Positions 12,301-24,997 of a stretch of DNA of 64,000 bases are shown here, piece by piece. Source of the stretch: Pipra filicauda (lineage: Eukaryota; Chordata; Aves; Passeriformes; Pipridae); NCBI RefSeq assembly GCF_003945595.2, contig NW_024104292.1:2240756-2304755 (forward strand), in the 5' to 3' direction. Both the position numbers and the translations under genes were made by a program. The first letter of the stretch is position 1; each line of letters starts with the position of its first letter. The notes below the pieces were generated by a model that worked only from the letters and a program-made list of their open reading frames with translations, had not been told where the DNA came from and did no database searches.

Positions 12301-14528
12301 GCACAAGATTTCGACTGCTGAAGTTGAGATGAATTTCACCTCGTATTATGGATTTCTAGGAGAATGAATGACACAATGAAGTGCAGTTGTGAGGGATGTC
12401 TTGCTTCTCTGTTATTGTCTTTCCTTTATGTCATTAAAATCTATGCGTCTTCAGACAGCCCTGCTTTTTCTGATCTTTTAACTGATCTCTATGTGGAGGG
12501 TCTGTGGCAGACAGTACTCTATGTAGCCTCTAAAATTGCACTTCTTCCAATGGAAGTGAAAGAAGGCCCGTACTTCCAGTAATCTTCCATGCGTGACTAT
12601 TAATTACATTTTGTAGCCAGACAGAGGTTTGACTTGCATGGTAAGCATTTCAGGGGAGCCATATATATTAGCCTATAAAGACAATGAACCTCCCTCAGTT
12701 GTCTAAAAAACAATTTCTGATTTGTCAAACAAGCATTGCCTTGCTTGTTTGCAGCTGTATCTGCTGCATAATGTAAACTACAAGCATTAATTTTATTTTA
12801 AGTAAATAAAGAACTTTATAACATTCCTCAGGTCACTGAAACTAATGGTAAAGCCCATTTTGACTTCAGTGGTGGTCGGGCAAATTTTTTAAGTACCTTG
12901 CAAGCTTTAAAGTGAGAGGAAATTATTCTGTGGTTTTGGTCAATATTTTCTTTCAAAATCTTTTCATGGATGTTACTGCTGCTGAATTTGGCTGAGCATT
13001 CAAAGTTATCTGAATTTCTAAGAGGTTCGGAGATATTTTATCTTTTAAGATATATCTATCATCAAAGAGAAACTGTTACCAAATTCTATTTTGCTAGATA
13101 GATAAAACTACTGAAAAAGTGTGCCTACTTACTAGCTGATGAAAGCAATTTTCTTTGATTTTCCAAAAGATATTACAATGAGATTCAATAGTTTTCAGGA
13201 AGTTAGAAATAATTCTCCACTTCTTTAAGCAGGGGGATTTGAAGCACTCTACATTGTTGCCTGCAGCAAGACCTTCATGTAGCAGAGATATCTTGAAGAG
13301 CTAGATCTTACGTAGTTAAGCTAAATAATGTTATTTTTTCCATTTGTTCGTGTAAGCTAAGTAAGGTAACACAATCTGAAATATTATTTAATACTTTGTG
13401 CACACAAGACCTCCTTAGGGAAGTGTTGGCTGGAGGCTCACCTTAAAGTGGGATACTAAATAAGCCTACTGAATTTGCATCATTCTGTGTGCTCAGATAA
13501 AATGCTCTAGGAATCAGCACATTGTAGAAATAGACCCAGAATTAGGAAAATAAATATTCTTGCAGATTTAATTACCTGCTTAGATTTGCCCAACTTTTTC
13601 ACAGCTGTGGATGTGTTGCCAGTTTTGGGGAGCTCCCAAAGACTTCCATGCCCTCTGAATCAATCACACAATAGCAAGTCCTTAAATACCCAGATATGAG
13701 CAGCTGCACAAGGAGGAATCCAGCAGCTGTTCAGCTTCTCTGTCCTGCCAGCTGCAAACCAACATCACCAAGAAAAGGTGCTGGACTGGAGGAGCTCATC
13801 CTGGAGAGTGCAGTTGCTTCATACAGCTTTACCCAACGTGTGGATAATCCAGCTCCAGTCATTCAGGGGACCAAGCACCAAGCAGGGCCAGGAAGGCATC
13901 GGGCCTTGTGAGATACCAGCAATTAAGCCACTTTTATTTTTTTCTCCTACTGTTTGTCATACATCTTAGATCACAAGTTTTCCAGGGTAGAGTTTTCTTA
14001 TTATTATGTGCCCACTGCAGTAGAATATCCTTGTCTCTGCAGCACTATTCAAACCTGAAATTTGGAAAGGTGAAAGGTCTAACTTCTTTCACTTTGAAAA
14101 ATCCCTTCTGGGATCATCCAGCATGTCTTAAAAACTGACCCACCTTAATTCATAGATTTTTGATGTATCACTCAGCTTCTTTCCTTTCCCCAAGGGAAAA
14201 TGCCTCGTGTTCATTAAAATCCTATATATTTTTAGAATACAAGAATCATGTAATTTGGATTGTTTGGGGTTTTTTATTTTATTTATTTTTTACTAAAAAC
14301 CATGTCCTATTGGGGAATGGGGAGAACAGAGGATTTGCTTATTTTTTACTATTTTTGTTTCCATACTTTGACATTATAAAAATATTACTTGTTTCAACAT
14401 CTAAAATTTCTGCCTTTGTTACTACACAGAGAAAATATACTTTCCTCAATGACAGATTTAGGCTTTCAACATACACTGTTAGATATCACAGAGCATAATT
14501 CCCCTTCTGCAAGGAATTCCCAAGAATA
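9386..14528. other. Non-coding stretch, no gene seen
   Basis: No coding exon is supportable. A near-perfect palindrome lies at 10205-10225. A duplicated 'aaagtaaagcatac' lies near 10848-10882. A possible ancient-repeat core lies at 12848-12885. The 112-codon open frame at 14160-14498 is low-complexity and hydrophobic, with no recognised family. Confidence 0.45.
10205..10225. repeat. Palindrome, 10-bp arms around one base
   Basis: AAATTTCTTT and AAAGAAATTT are perfect reverse complements separated by a single T. Folding would need to open the centre. Base composition makes chance occurrence possible. Confidence 0.6.
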
Positions 14529-14549
14529 ATTCAATCAGTCAGGGCTGGG

Positions 14550-14563
14550 CTTTGCGAACAAAG
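14550..14563 (-). other. 3'-terminal hairpin of RTE-like copy 2, paired change
   Basis: On the minus strand, CTTTG-TTCG-CAAAG keeps the 5-bp stem seen in the other copies. The fourth pair is T-A here and C-G in the others. Confidence 0.6.
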
Positions 14564-14577
14564 ATTTGGGAAGGGCT

Positions 14578-15643
14578 CTACCCACGTTTGTTACAAGCGC
14601 ATTGGTGGCTAAAAAGGCCAATACGAGATAGACATGTCCGGTTGCAAAAGGCACAGCAGAAAGACTCTTTAGGTGGTATATTCTGCAAGGCACGATTCTT
14701 TCTGCTTTGCCTTTTCTCCTCAAGGGTGATCCTGCGTGCTTTCTCAAAAGCATCAGCAGCGTTATAGATGGTGTGTCTCCAGACCTCTTGATTTGAGGCC
14801 AGAGTAGACCAGTTATGTTGGTCAATATGGCCAAGGCTGAGATGTTGTTTCAGGGAGTCCTTGTATCTTTTCTTCGGGGCTCCTCTCTTGTGGCAGCCGG
14901 TGGCAAGTTCACCATAAAGCAAGATCTTAGGGAGGCAGTGGTCCTTCATCCTTGAGATGTGTCCTACCCAACGCAGCTGTGTTCTCAGCAACATGGCCTC
15001 TATACTTGTGACTGCTGCTTCTTCTAGAACAGATGTATTGGTCACAAAATCTGACCAGTGGATGTTTAGGACTGTATGGAGACAGCGTTGATGGAAGTGT
15101 TCTAGGAGACGCAGGTGGTAGCGGTAGACGACCCATGATTCAGATCCCTATAAGAGAGTAGACAACACTATGGCTCTGTAAACACTGATCTTGGTACTTT
15201 TCTTCAAGTGTTTATTTTGCCAAACTCTTTTATGAAACTTTCTGAAGGCACTATATGCCTTTGCTAACCTGTTGTCTATCTCTCTGTCAATCTTACCATC
15301 TGAGGAGATGAGGCTACCTAGGTAATTAAACTGTTGGACTGATTTGAGCTCTGATTAGCCAATGGTGATATGGGGATGATGGAAGACTTCCTGAGGTGCC
15401 AGTTGATAGAGAACTTCTGTCTTCTTTAAGCTGACTTCCAGCCCAAAGAGCTCAGCAGCGTCTGCAAAGCAGGATGTTAAACGCTGCAGAACTGCTTCTG
15501 TGTGGGCGATGAGGGCGGCGTCATCAGCATAAAGCAGCTCCCGGACAAGATGGTTTAAGATCTTAGTGTGGGCCTTCAGTCGCCTTAGGTTGAAAAGGTT
15601 TCCATTTGCACGATATCAAATGTAGATACCGTCCTGATCATCG
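14578..15643 (-). pseudogene. Reverse transcriptase C-terminal half (copy 2) with YADD box, three stops
   Basis: A single frame can be followed through the whole fragment without a frameshift. It is interrupted by TGA at 15616-15618, TAA at 15355-15357 and TAG at 15148-15150. The catalytic YADD motif, within LLYADDAALIAHT, is encoded at 15520-15531 and keeps both aspartates. Next come an FNYLGSLISSDG thumb-type segment and then the post-RT region shared with the other copies, from GSESWVVY to the terminal Cys2-His-Cys finger. The last 155 codons (14578-15045) are fully open. The endonuclease and the N-terminal RT blocks are absent through 5' truncation, so this is a dead copy. Confidence 0.85.
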
Positions 15644-15648
15644 AGGTT

Positions 15649-16404
15649 AGCAAGATATTAAAAATCCTTGATTTATTTTTTGTGATACTTTTGGGAATCC
15701 AACTATGAACAGATCACTGTATCAGCAGGTTTTCCAAGGCTGTGAACTTCATTTTGAAAAAAAAGGTTGTGCTTAGGCTACAGGGAGGATTACTCAACAG
15801 GTTCTGGAATTCAGTTCTTCATGGAGGAAAACATAAGTGCAAGTATTTATTCATTTACAAAACAAATCAAGACAAAACTTCATAGTACATTACATGAAAA
15901 TATAATTTTTAAGGAAACATCTGCCCAGGGCATGCCTGGGCAAGAATAATTAGCACATGAGTAAAGATATTAACAGATCCATGAACTCTGGAGAATAGCT
16001 AAGATGTCTCTCACTATCCCTGTGATAGGACATGTGTCCTGTGGTTGGAAAATATTACCTTTGTAGAAGAAATAAATATCTTGGTGTTCCTTCTCACTCT
16101 CCACTTTTCCAAGTAAGCTTACTGTTTCTTAAAAATTGGCATTTTCCTTTCATTTAAAGGAATAAAATGGAACCATAGTTTTTTAGCATCGCACAATGGA
16201 ATATTCACCAAAGAAGTGAAAACAAATGATCAAGGTAAAAAATCAATCTTTTCTTTCTAGAGAAAGGGCGAAATTGATTGTGCAGAATGGGGTTTCTTTG
16301 AGGGAGGGAAAGCAGAAGAGTGTGGTGGTTTTTTGTTGCAGCTTGACTTGATACTCAAGAAAATAACAAAAACTTTTGCAAATATTCCTTTCCCACTGCT
16401 TCTT
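15649..16404. other. AT-rich non-coding stretch
   Basis: No gene was found. The stretch includes a 39-base imperfect hairpin at 16241-16279. The first bases may hold one half of a target-site duplication for the retrotransposon to the left. Confidence 0.5.
16241..16279. repeat. Imperfect hairpin of 39 bases
   Basis: AATCAAT pairs with ATTGATT outside, and CTTTCT pairs with AGAAAG inside, with G-T wobbles and small mismatches between the two stems. It is shorter than a typical microRNA precursor, and I assign no function. Confidence 0.5.
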
Positions 16405-16738
16405 ATAGCACCTTCCAGTACTTAATGGGAGGGGCTACAATGAGAGCTGGAGAGAAACTTTTCACAAGGACATGGAGGGATAGAACACGGGAGAATGGCT
16501 TTAAGCTGAAAGAGGGCACGTTTAGATTGATTAGGAAGGAATTCTTTACTATGAGGGTGGTGAAACACTGAGCAGGTTACCCAGAGAAGCTGTGGATACC
16601 CCATCTCTGGAAGTGTTCAAGGCCAGGCAGGATAGGGCTCTGAGCAATCTGATCTAGTAAAAGGTGTCCCTGCCCATGGCAGAGGAGTTGAAACTAGATG
16701 ATCTTTAAGACCCCTTCCAACTCAAGTAATTCTGTGAT
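16405..16738 (+). mobile_element. CR1 LINE fragment (3' end)
   Basis: The sequence follows the avian CR1 3' region from 'ccttccagtacttaatggg' through 'ggtgaaacactgagcaggtt' and 'ctggaagtgttcaaggcc'. It ends in the 3' UTR marker 'gtgtccctgcccatggcaga' and 'aattctgtgattt'. The ORF2 C-terminal codons are present but broken by substitutions and small indels. Orientation is plus. Confidence 0.9.
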
Positions 16739-18359
16739 TTTACTCTTTGATAACTCTTATCTAAGGGACAGGGTGAACGACAACAAAGTTGTCTTTCAAA
16801 GTCTCATTGTTACCTTTTATGTCCAAATATGAAAGTCAGAAACTACAGTAAGTGAAAACTGTAGTGCTAAGCAATGTTTTTTTGGGTTTTCTAATCCCAG
16901 AATGAAAAAAAAAAAAAACACAAAGAAATGTCTGGACTTGGCGATCATCTGCATCAGTGGAGTGATCCATAGTTTATTCTAAATATGGAAATGTGATGAG
17001 TGTTCAGTGCAACTGGTTACTGCATGTCAGCACAGCCAAGGCCATCTAACACACAACCACATCTGCACACAGTCATTTCAGTTCTGGCATAAAACACAGT
17101 AAATTAAAATCCTGACCTTGAAAAAGATTGAGAACATGAATATGAATATCTGTCAGTGAATCAGTAGACTTTCTGACAGTTCATTACATCATCATAACTC
17201 TCTTTTACCACCAGTCAATTCACTACTTTGATCCTGTAGTTCCCTGCCAGCACTGAGCTAGTGTCTTGCATCTCTTCTACAAGGCTGCTCTTGAATCAGG
17301 ACTGAAAAGTGCTACCTAGGTTTAAAAACCTGAGATCTCTTTCAAAATACAGTTGTTCAGAACTGACACGCAGTTCTATAAAACACATATCAAACCAGTT
17401 AGTGAGATGAGTAGCCTTTTAGCAGACAGATAAGACAAATATCTCTTTCCAGCAAGCCCTCTGTTGACACTAACTTAGATCACTGACACCACAGAGAGCT
17501 CATCACTGCTTCAAACAGTAGAGAATCTGCCTCCAAATTTTTCAAATATTTCCTCTCAACTTGTTAATTTAATAACTATGGTTCAAAGAAAATTATTCTT
17601 CCTAGGAGAAAAGAATAGAATAGAAATGAATATGCTCATTTTTAAAGCAGCATATTGCAGCAGAACAGCAAAGATCAAGATGCAACCAGGAGTTAGAGGA
17701 AGAATGAAAAGGACACTCATTGCTGTGCCCTGCAGAAAAACAGGAGGCTTTTGTGCTTAGAAAGAGGAATTTAAAAATTCATTAAACTGGAAGTGATACA
17801 GTGGGTTAATTCACTGCCCTTTGGAGACATGAAATGTACTTGTGCAGAGAATGTGTTTTTCCAAATCCCAAAACCACCACCACACAACTTGGCACTGAGA
17901 GGAACAGCTGCAATGTTGCTAGTTGGGGGGACGTGCATTGGCAGAGGCCGAGCTGGGGAAGCTTGTTCAGCACCTGCCTGCATCGTGCCTGGCTTGAGGT
18001 GGTGTTACCAGCTTCTGACTTTGTTAAAATCCTTCAAATCCAGCACACTCATAAATCTTTCTGCAAGATAACTGTTGCCAATAGATGATTGCATATGCCT
18101 TCATGCCAACAATTTCTCTGCTCTGCATGTATTTTCAATTTTATAAGAGTAACGAAGGTAATAGAAATGTATGTTGTATAATTCAAGTGGTAGAAAATTC
18201 TTTAATACATTACATTGTAACAAGTATTTAATAATTGAATTAACGTGCACCATTATCAATAAACAAGATCACGTAGTCTCATCAAAAGCAAAATCCATTT
18301 CATTCATCTTGGACTGTTAAGGAAATTCTATCACAAAGAAATATTTATATGGATCTGAA
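16739..18359. other. Non-coding stretch, no gene seen
   Basis: A 14-base A run lies near 16904-16918. The section 17770-18090 is somewhat richer in GC and holds overlapping short open frames (up to 92 codons), but none resembles a known protein and no splice context supports an exon. Confidence 0.45.
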
Positions 18360-18870
18360 TGATCATAGAATCATAGAATAGCTTAGATTGAAAGTGATCT
18401 TAAAGATCATCTAACTCCAAACCCCCTACCATGGGCAGAGACACCTTACACTAGATCATGCTGCTGAGGTCCCCATCCAACCTGACCTTGAACGATTCCA
18501 GGGATGGGTCATCCACAAGTTCTCTGGGTAGCCTGTTGCAGTGCCTCATCACACTGAGTAAAGAATTTCCTCCTAACGTTTAATCTAAATCTCTCCTCTT
18601 TTAGTTTAAAATGGTTTCTCCTTGTCCCACCACTATCTGACCATGTAAAAAGTCCCACTCCATCTTTTTTACAAGCCCCTTTTAAGTACTAAAAGGCCAC
18701 AATGAGGTCTCCCCAGAACCTTCTCTTCTCCAGGCTGAACTACCCCAGCTCTCCCAGCCTGTTTTTGTAAGAGAGGTGCTCCAGCCCTCTGATCATCTTC
18801 ATGGTCTCCTCTGGACTCACAGGTCCACATCTTGTGCTGAGGACTCCAGACTTTTCAGACCTGATCAGCC
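18360..18870 (-). mobile_element. CR1 LINE fragment with octamer tail
   Basis: About 510 bases match the reverse complement of an avian CR1. The 3' end is at low coordinates, with the ATTCTATG-type tail ('atcatagaatcatagaat'). The 3' UTR follows ('ctaccatgggcagagacacc'), then ORF2 C-terminal sequence ('cttctccaggctgaactacc') up to about 18870. Substitutions and indels are spread throughout, so the reading frame is lost. Confidence 0.93.
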
Positions 18871-21190
18871 AAATTTAGCTAGTCCCTTGAATTACTGTGG
18901 TTAAAACACATGACTGCCTGTCAGAAGAGGTGAAGTGACTGTCTCTTACTGTCCAGAACTGTTTGACCTGCACAGCATATGTGCCTTTACAAGGGAACTG
19001 GGCTGCTCTTCTTCACTTCAGTATAGCAAATGGATAATGCATGTGATTGACTTTAAAGATTCCAGTAGATTTGTTTATAAACTGTGTATAAAAGCATTTG
19101 ATTGCATGCTTGGCTAAACTGGAGTCAAACTCAGTGCAATATTTTCATCTGGGAGGAGATGATAAAATATTTGACTGCTAATAGTTGTGTGTACAATTTC
19201 ACAGTCATAATCCTTAGCCATGGCTTATAAGAGCAGTGCTCAGGGAGTAGCTGATTCAAATCTTCTCAAGATGATGCTGAATTCAGGGTTTTACTTTCTG
19301 GGTAAGTATGTTAGAAAATCAGCTATTGCACAGAAGAAAGTAGGGAAGCTACTAACCCTGTGTTCTTCAGCAGAAGTTCTTCCACAATGACAGTGAATAT
19401 TTAGCTGGATTTCCGTGTAATGAGTCTTTTGAACAGATCTAGTGAATTTGACTTCTCTGGACATTTTGATTAAGCCTAGAATGACTCCTAATAACTAAAA
19501 AGCTAACATGGGTAACTAATGGGGCAAAAGGGTAATGTGGGGGTTCAGAAATATTGAGGTTGAGTAAATGTATGCGCCCAAAAGTCCAGGTGATACTCCA
19601 TCTTACATTTAGAACCTACATTCTGTATTTCTTGGGCAGTAAACTGTGTAGCAGACAGTCTGACCCTGCTCCTGGGCAATTCAACTGACCAAAAAATTCT
19701 ATTAACTTCCTAAATCTGGGGCTCAACTCCCTTTTTACCATATAGGCATAATCCCTCTCCAGGGGATTCAATATCACCAGTCTCTTTGAATAACTGTATA
19801 CAGAAGGTGGTAAGAACAATATATACATGTTTTCTTTTTAAGTCACCTATTGGCTAATCTTCAGCTCATTTCAGACTAGGTATTGGTCTATATGTTATAA
19901 AAGGGGATAAAATTTCAGGAAAGGATGGCAAGTTATCTAAGGGCTAACTGAAGGTCAGTTAAGCAAGTAGTTTTTCACATACAAAATATCATTAGAGTAG
20001 CATTAAAACCAGTGTTATATTTCATACACTAGTGCAAGAAATTAGGTATATCTTCTAACTTAATTAATTTAAAACAGTTAAAATAGACTTCATAAGTAAA
20101 AAAAAAAGGTAAGAAAAATTATCTTGAATAGGACAATGCTTTCATAAATTAAATATGTGTAATGGGAATTTTATATGAATTTTATATCCATGAAACTTAC
20201 CTATATGAAACTTACATAATGCAAAAACAAGCAGCTAAAATTGTCAAATGGCTGTGTTCATGCCATAATATTTTTTACAAGCCATAGCCCACAACTGCTG
20301 CAGTTGTACACATCACTTTTCTCAGCTGCACTAAAAAGAGTAAAGTAATCTTTTTGCAGTTTAAGTGTTTATTTGGCCCACTGCTTCTGGGTAAAACCAG
20401 AGCTTTGCAAATATTAGTTTCATATTTATGCCATTCATTTCTCTGTGCAATAGCACATATATTTAATGGGGAAAAAATTGTTGTCATTTGGCTGGTGCAG
20501 CAAGTACTTCTGTACACTTCACAAAATAAATATTGTATTCTTTTCCCTCTAGAGCAGGTTCTAATAACCTTACTCATATCCACCAGTATTATTACCATAT
20601 AACTAATTCCATATACCAATTATCATATAACTAATTCCACTGAAATCTATATAATTGTTTTTAAAGTGTTATTCATTGAAAATGGATCAAAATTTTATCC
20701 TTCATTTAGATCTTACAAATCACTAAAATTTCAGCCTGCAATACTTATATAATTTAGCACCGCTATAATTTTTGTGTCATAACCACCAAGTTTTATTGAA
20801 GTAAATGAAAGAGTTTTTTGTCAACATGAAATGCATTGGGTTGTACTCTATGCCAACTTAGTCATAGTCTGGCATCTACAAAAGTACTCTGCTTTCTTCC
20901 TAACCATGCTCCAAATTATATCAAAGTAAAAAAGACCGGTAATTTCAAAGGAAACACATATAAGTAATGTGAAGTGCTTTTGAAAGTCTTACATAGAGTT
21001 AATATTTCAAATTTAGCACCTGAACTGCACCTCACTACATATATTCACAGAACGTATATATTGAGATCAAAGCTGTTTCTGTTAATGATCTTTCAACTGC
21101 ACATTGATACAAATACTGATACAAAGGAGTAGGAAGAAGAGTAGAATAGCCTTGCTACATTTGTTTGAAAGAAAGCATAAAACAAGAAAA

Positions 21191-21264
21191 GTGATATTCT
21201 GCTCCTGTTTAAATCAGTAGTACAATTTCTGCTGACTTCAGCAACTCCAGGATTTCCTCCTAAA
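21191..21264. repeat. Possible copy of a short ancient amniote repeat
   Basis: The section reads like a diverged form of a sequence common in reptile and bird genomes, with a 'ctcccattgacttcaatggg'-type core followed by 'agcaggattt'. I recognise the core from memory but cannot name the family. Weaker matches lie at 12848-12885, 20791-20840 (opposite orientation), 21591-21615 and 41225-41262. Confidence 0.35.
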
Positions 21265-24200
21265 TGTATTTCAAGTTACTTAAAAGCTTCAGAACATTCT
21301 TTCAATGAAGTAGCTTTAAAAAAAATAAAATCCCATTTGGATATTAATAGATCACTGTTGCAAAAATATCATATGTCACAAAAAATGTAGCAAAAATGTA
21401 TACAGGCTTGAAAGCATATTTTCCTGAAAACATGTTGGAAGTGTATTTCTGACAGCTAATTAAAGCTTTTCCATTCTATCAGTCATGTTTGTGTGAGGTC
21501 CAATGAAACCTGAAATGAAATGCATTATGAAGGCTACGCTTTAACAGTCAAATTCATTTTTCCTGTTACATCCAGAAATTAAAATCTTGATGTCATTGAC
21601 TCCAATGGAAATTTTACATTTGAATTATTCAAGTTTCCTTATTTCTAAAGCCACAGAATTAGAAGCAGGATATTCTGGGAAAACTCTAGACATACTTAGG
21701 CAAGCAGATTTTCACCATATAACTCTTTATCTGTGTAGAATCTCATATACAGATCAAAATGTCACCCCAATGCCCAACTAAAACAATTTCTTCCTTACAC
21801 ATAGCAGATTATTTCTAGGAAGACTATTGTTGCACAAACACCCCAGTGCTCTTACTTCCAAGTTTTTGCTGGAATTTTCTCTCTTAGGGTAGTTCCATTC
21901 ATGCAGCCATATTCCTTGCAGAATAAAAGGGAGAACCATCCTCCCTTTAAGGCACAGGTACAATCTGTCTGCAGGTATTTGCAATTAAACTTATCAATAT
22001 TCGAGTCTGTACCCTGACGGGAACAAAAGTTTCACTCTAGCAGCATGGTTCATACCCATGATCCTTTCTCTGCAGTCTACTTGTATTTTTTTCATAGAAT
22101 CTCTGCTTTTCAAGGCTCTCCATGTTTCACTTTTGGTGGAGCTCCATAATGTGGAAAACTTTCAGACCTTGGCATTTATTTCTTTTCACAAATAGTCATA
22201 AAAAAAATCTATATAAATAACTAGAGAATGAGAGTGTGTCCTGCAAATACAATGTGGCTGCATGAGCAAGAAGTAAAATGGCAAGAAGAAACATTCCAGT
22301 AAAAACTTAATAGAATTCAACAGCAGGTGTATCAACATGTAAGTCTCTAGGACCAACATGGAAATGTAAAGATTGTTTTAAAATGCAGGAAGCCAGCCAT
22401 GTACTTTTACTTCAGTTTAGAAATTGTGAAATTAAATGGACAGCCGTGATGCTATAAGAAATCATCCTGACTTCTGATTCATGTGCTGAAGTTGATCCTG
22501 ATGGGTGCAGAGTATCAGTGACTCAGTGAACAGAGTATGAACTGTTCTCATGAGTCTTCATAGGTGGTGTGCAATTATTTGAGAATGCATAGAAGAATTC
22601 ATAATGGGATAAAAAATAGAAGTATCTTTACAAATTGCCTTAGGAAGAGATTTAAAATTAAATATAATTAACCTATTTTTGCTTTGGCTAGAATATGGTA
22701 CCTTTGATCAGACAAGTTCAAGAATGAGCCCAAGAAGACAAATTCTCCTTTAGAAAAAAAATTGTTTAGGTCAGCAGAATTTATATTTTTATAGCAAAAA
22801 TCACCTATGTTAAAATTTTACTTTAAGCACTAATTTTAATTTCTCTCTGTTTATTGCTATATTCCTCAAATAATAGCATCAAATATCGTATATAGTATCA
22901 TATACTATGTTGCATTTTAACAACGGTAAAGACTTGGATCAATTAAATGTTTATTTAAACTGAGTGTTAGCCAGTGATACCAGAGATGGCTTCCCTTTCT
23001 GTGAATCGACACACAGACCTCATCTGAGAACAGAGGCTCTCTGTGACTGGAAGGAAAAATGAAAAACAGTAATGGCACAGAATCTTCCCTTGATCAGTGT
23101 CTAAATCAACAACAACTCTTGCATGACTGCTGATTCTTTCTGCATCAACTGACAGTGCATGTTTGCTAAATTCATACATGTGATAAGATTCTTGCAGAGC
23201 ATATGAAAGGATGTTCCTATTAGTCTTTTCTTTCTGACAGTTTGCTGACAAATGTACCATTTGGATTAAAATATTTCTTTTAATTGCAAGAAAGAAGAGG
23301 TAGCATTACAGGAACTAGTCATGTCATAGGACCATCATAAAATGACTGCTATTTGTTAATGTCATTTACAAACTGCAAAAGTAACATTAGTAAGTGGAAG
23401 CACTTGGTGCAAAGGGAATTAACCATACAGTAAAGGAACTTTATGGACAGATCATTAATCTCTGACTGCAAAGAGTTAGACTTGATTTTGTGCCAAATGT
23501 TTGACTCTAAAGACTTTGCCAAATAGCAAAATCTAAATTATAGAAGAAATACATATTAAAATAAGACCATTTAAATTTTACATCTACTGTGAGAATAGGG
23601 AAACACTATCACATTTTTAACATAATCTCAAAACGCAATTCCTAATCCAATAAAAACATCTAATAAAAATTGGCATAAAGTTGTAATAAAATTAATTAAT
23701 GAGTTGTGTACCATATTATGTTTTCATTTCCAACTTGTTAAATCAACAAGTTTTACCACTCATTCTCATGTGCTACATTTTTCTCACTTTCCTCACTATT
23801 TGTGTGTGGGCACAAGAGTGGTTGAAAAATATACATGTTCTGTTAATAACTACACTTGACAATCAGAAAATATTTCATCACCATGTTAGTTCCATGCACA
23901 GTTAAAATGGGGAGCACTAGCTGTGTTTCCCAAGAGAAGCTGTCTGCAGTGGCTGACCCATGGACGTTGGCACCCCTTGGAAGAGAGCTGTGATGCACAG
24001 AGCAGCCCAGGTTCTTCCCTGCACAGGGCCAGGGCAGAAAGCTACCTCATGGTGTAATCTGGCTAAATTGTCCATGTCTAAACTCAGGAGTCAACAAAGC
24101 TGGGTGCCTTCTCTCTTCCTGGTAGGGACAGAGGTACAGTGACCTACATCCATACAACTAAATCGTTTAATCATCTACAGTTGTGACTGCATCCAAGATG

Positions 24201-24978
24201 TTTTTGAGACCAGTTCCTTGGCTTTGTTATGCCCCAAACCATGCCTAGCAGTTTTTTGAGAGAGTACTATTGGGCACAGGCCAAAAGCATGAGAAAGGCC
24301 ATGACACAGACCAGCAGTGTACAGTCCTCAGTTAGCAAAGTGTAGCAACACAAAACATGTAAGTTCTCAGCATCCCAAGAGGGTGGGAACAGATCACGCT
24401 CAGGGATCCAGCAACAATTGTTCCCCATATGCCCATCCGAGGATGCCAAATGACTGATGGTATTAGCACACTGACCCTTGGGCAGGGTTGTATGCAAAGA
24501 GCAGTGCTTCAGGAACTGGAGAATGGCAAAGCAAGTTAATTAGCTAACAGGAAGAGCATGGTGTTCTTAAAGCAGGTGCAAGACTTACAGCAGAAAGAGG
24601 AAATCATTTGTTCTGCTTCTTGCATATTATTTTGGCCAGTATTAAAAATATTACAGAGAAAAATTCTTAAACATCAGTAAATTGGAGATTATTAGGTGGC
24701 AGGTATGGGACTCAAAATGATTGGCACTGTTTTGAATTCAGAGTGAATTCAAAAATAGAAATTCACCTCAGTGTAATAAGATTATATACAGGTGGTTGCT
24801 TTCATTTATTACAAATAATTTGCATGTCTAATACCTACTTACAGGAACTGCTACACTAAAACAGTTATCATATTTCTGACAAGGAAAAAAGGTGAATTTC
24901 CACAAACTGTGCATTATAAAAAAGTCTTACGGGGATTGTTCTTTGCCTCAGATGTTTAATAGGAATCTACATTAAAAA

Positions 24979-24997
24979 TATATATATATATATACAC
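24979..24997. repeat. (TA)n microsatellite
   Basis: A short run of alternating T and A grades into 'cacata'. Confidence 0.8.

Larger units (their letters stand above)
14529..15648 (-). mobile_element. RTE-like LINE, copy 2 (longest copy)
   Basis: This is the longest of the four related fragments, on the minus strand. Reading that strand, it starts near 15648, just upstream of the conserved NLFNLRRL segment of the reverse-transcriptase palm. It passes the YADD box and ends with the C-terminal finger, a TAG at 14578-14580, a hairpin (14550-14563) and a degraded tail where the other copies have ATG repeats. Tail decay and three in-frame stops suggest it is older than copy 4. Diagnostic bases group it with copy 1. 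Confidence 0.88.

Noticed and set aside
14160..14498. 112-codon open frame rich in Phe, Leu and Tyr
   Set aside because: It is hydrophobic because the DNA is T-rich, and no domain was recognised.
14552..14767. Open frame on the plus strand inside copy 2
   Set aside because: It is antisense to the retrotransposon coding strand, with no recognised family.
20275..20619. 114-codon minus-strand open frame
   Set aside because: It overlaps a second open frame on the opposite strand, and neither has a recognisable motif.
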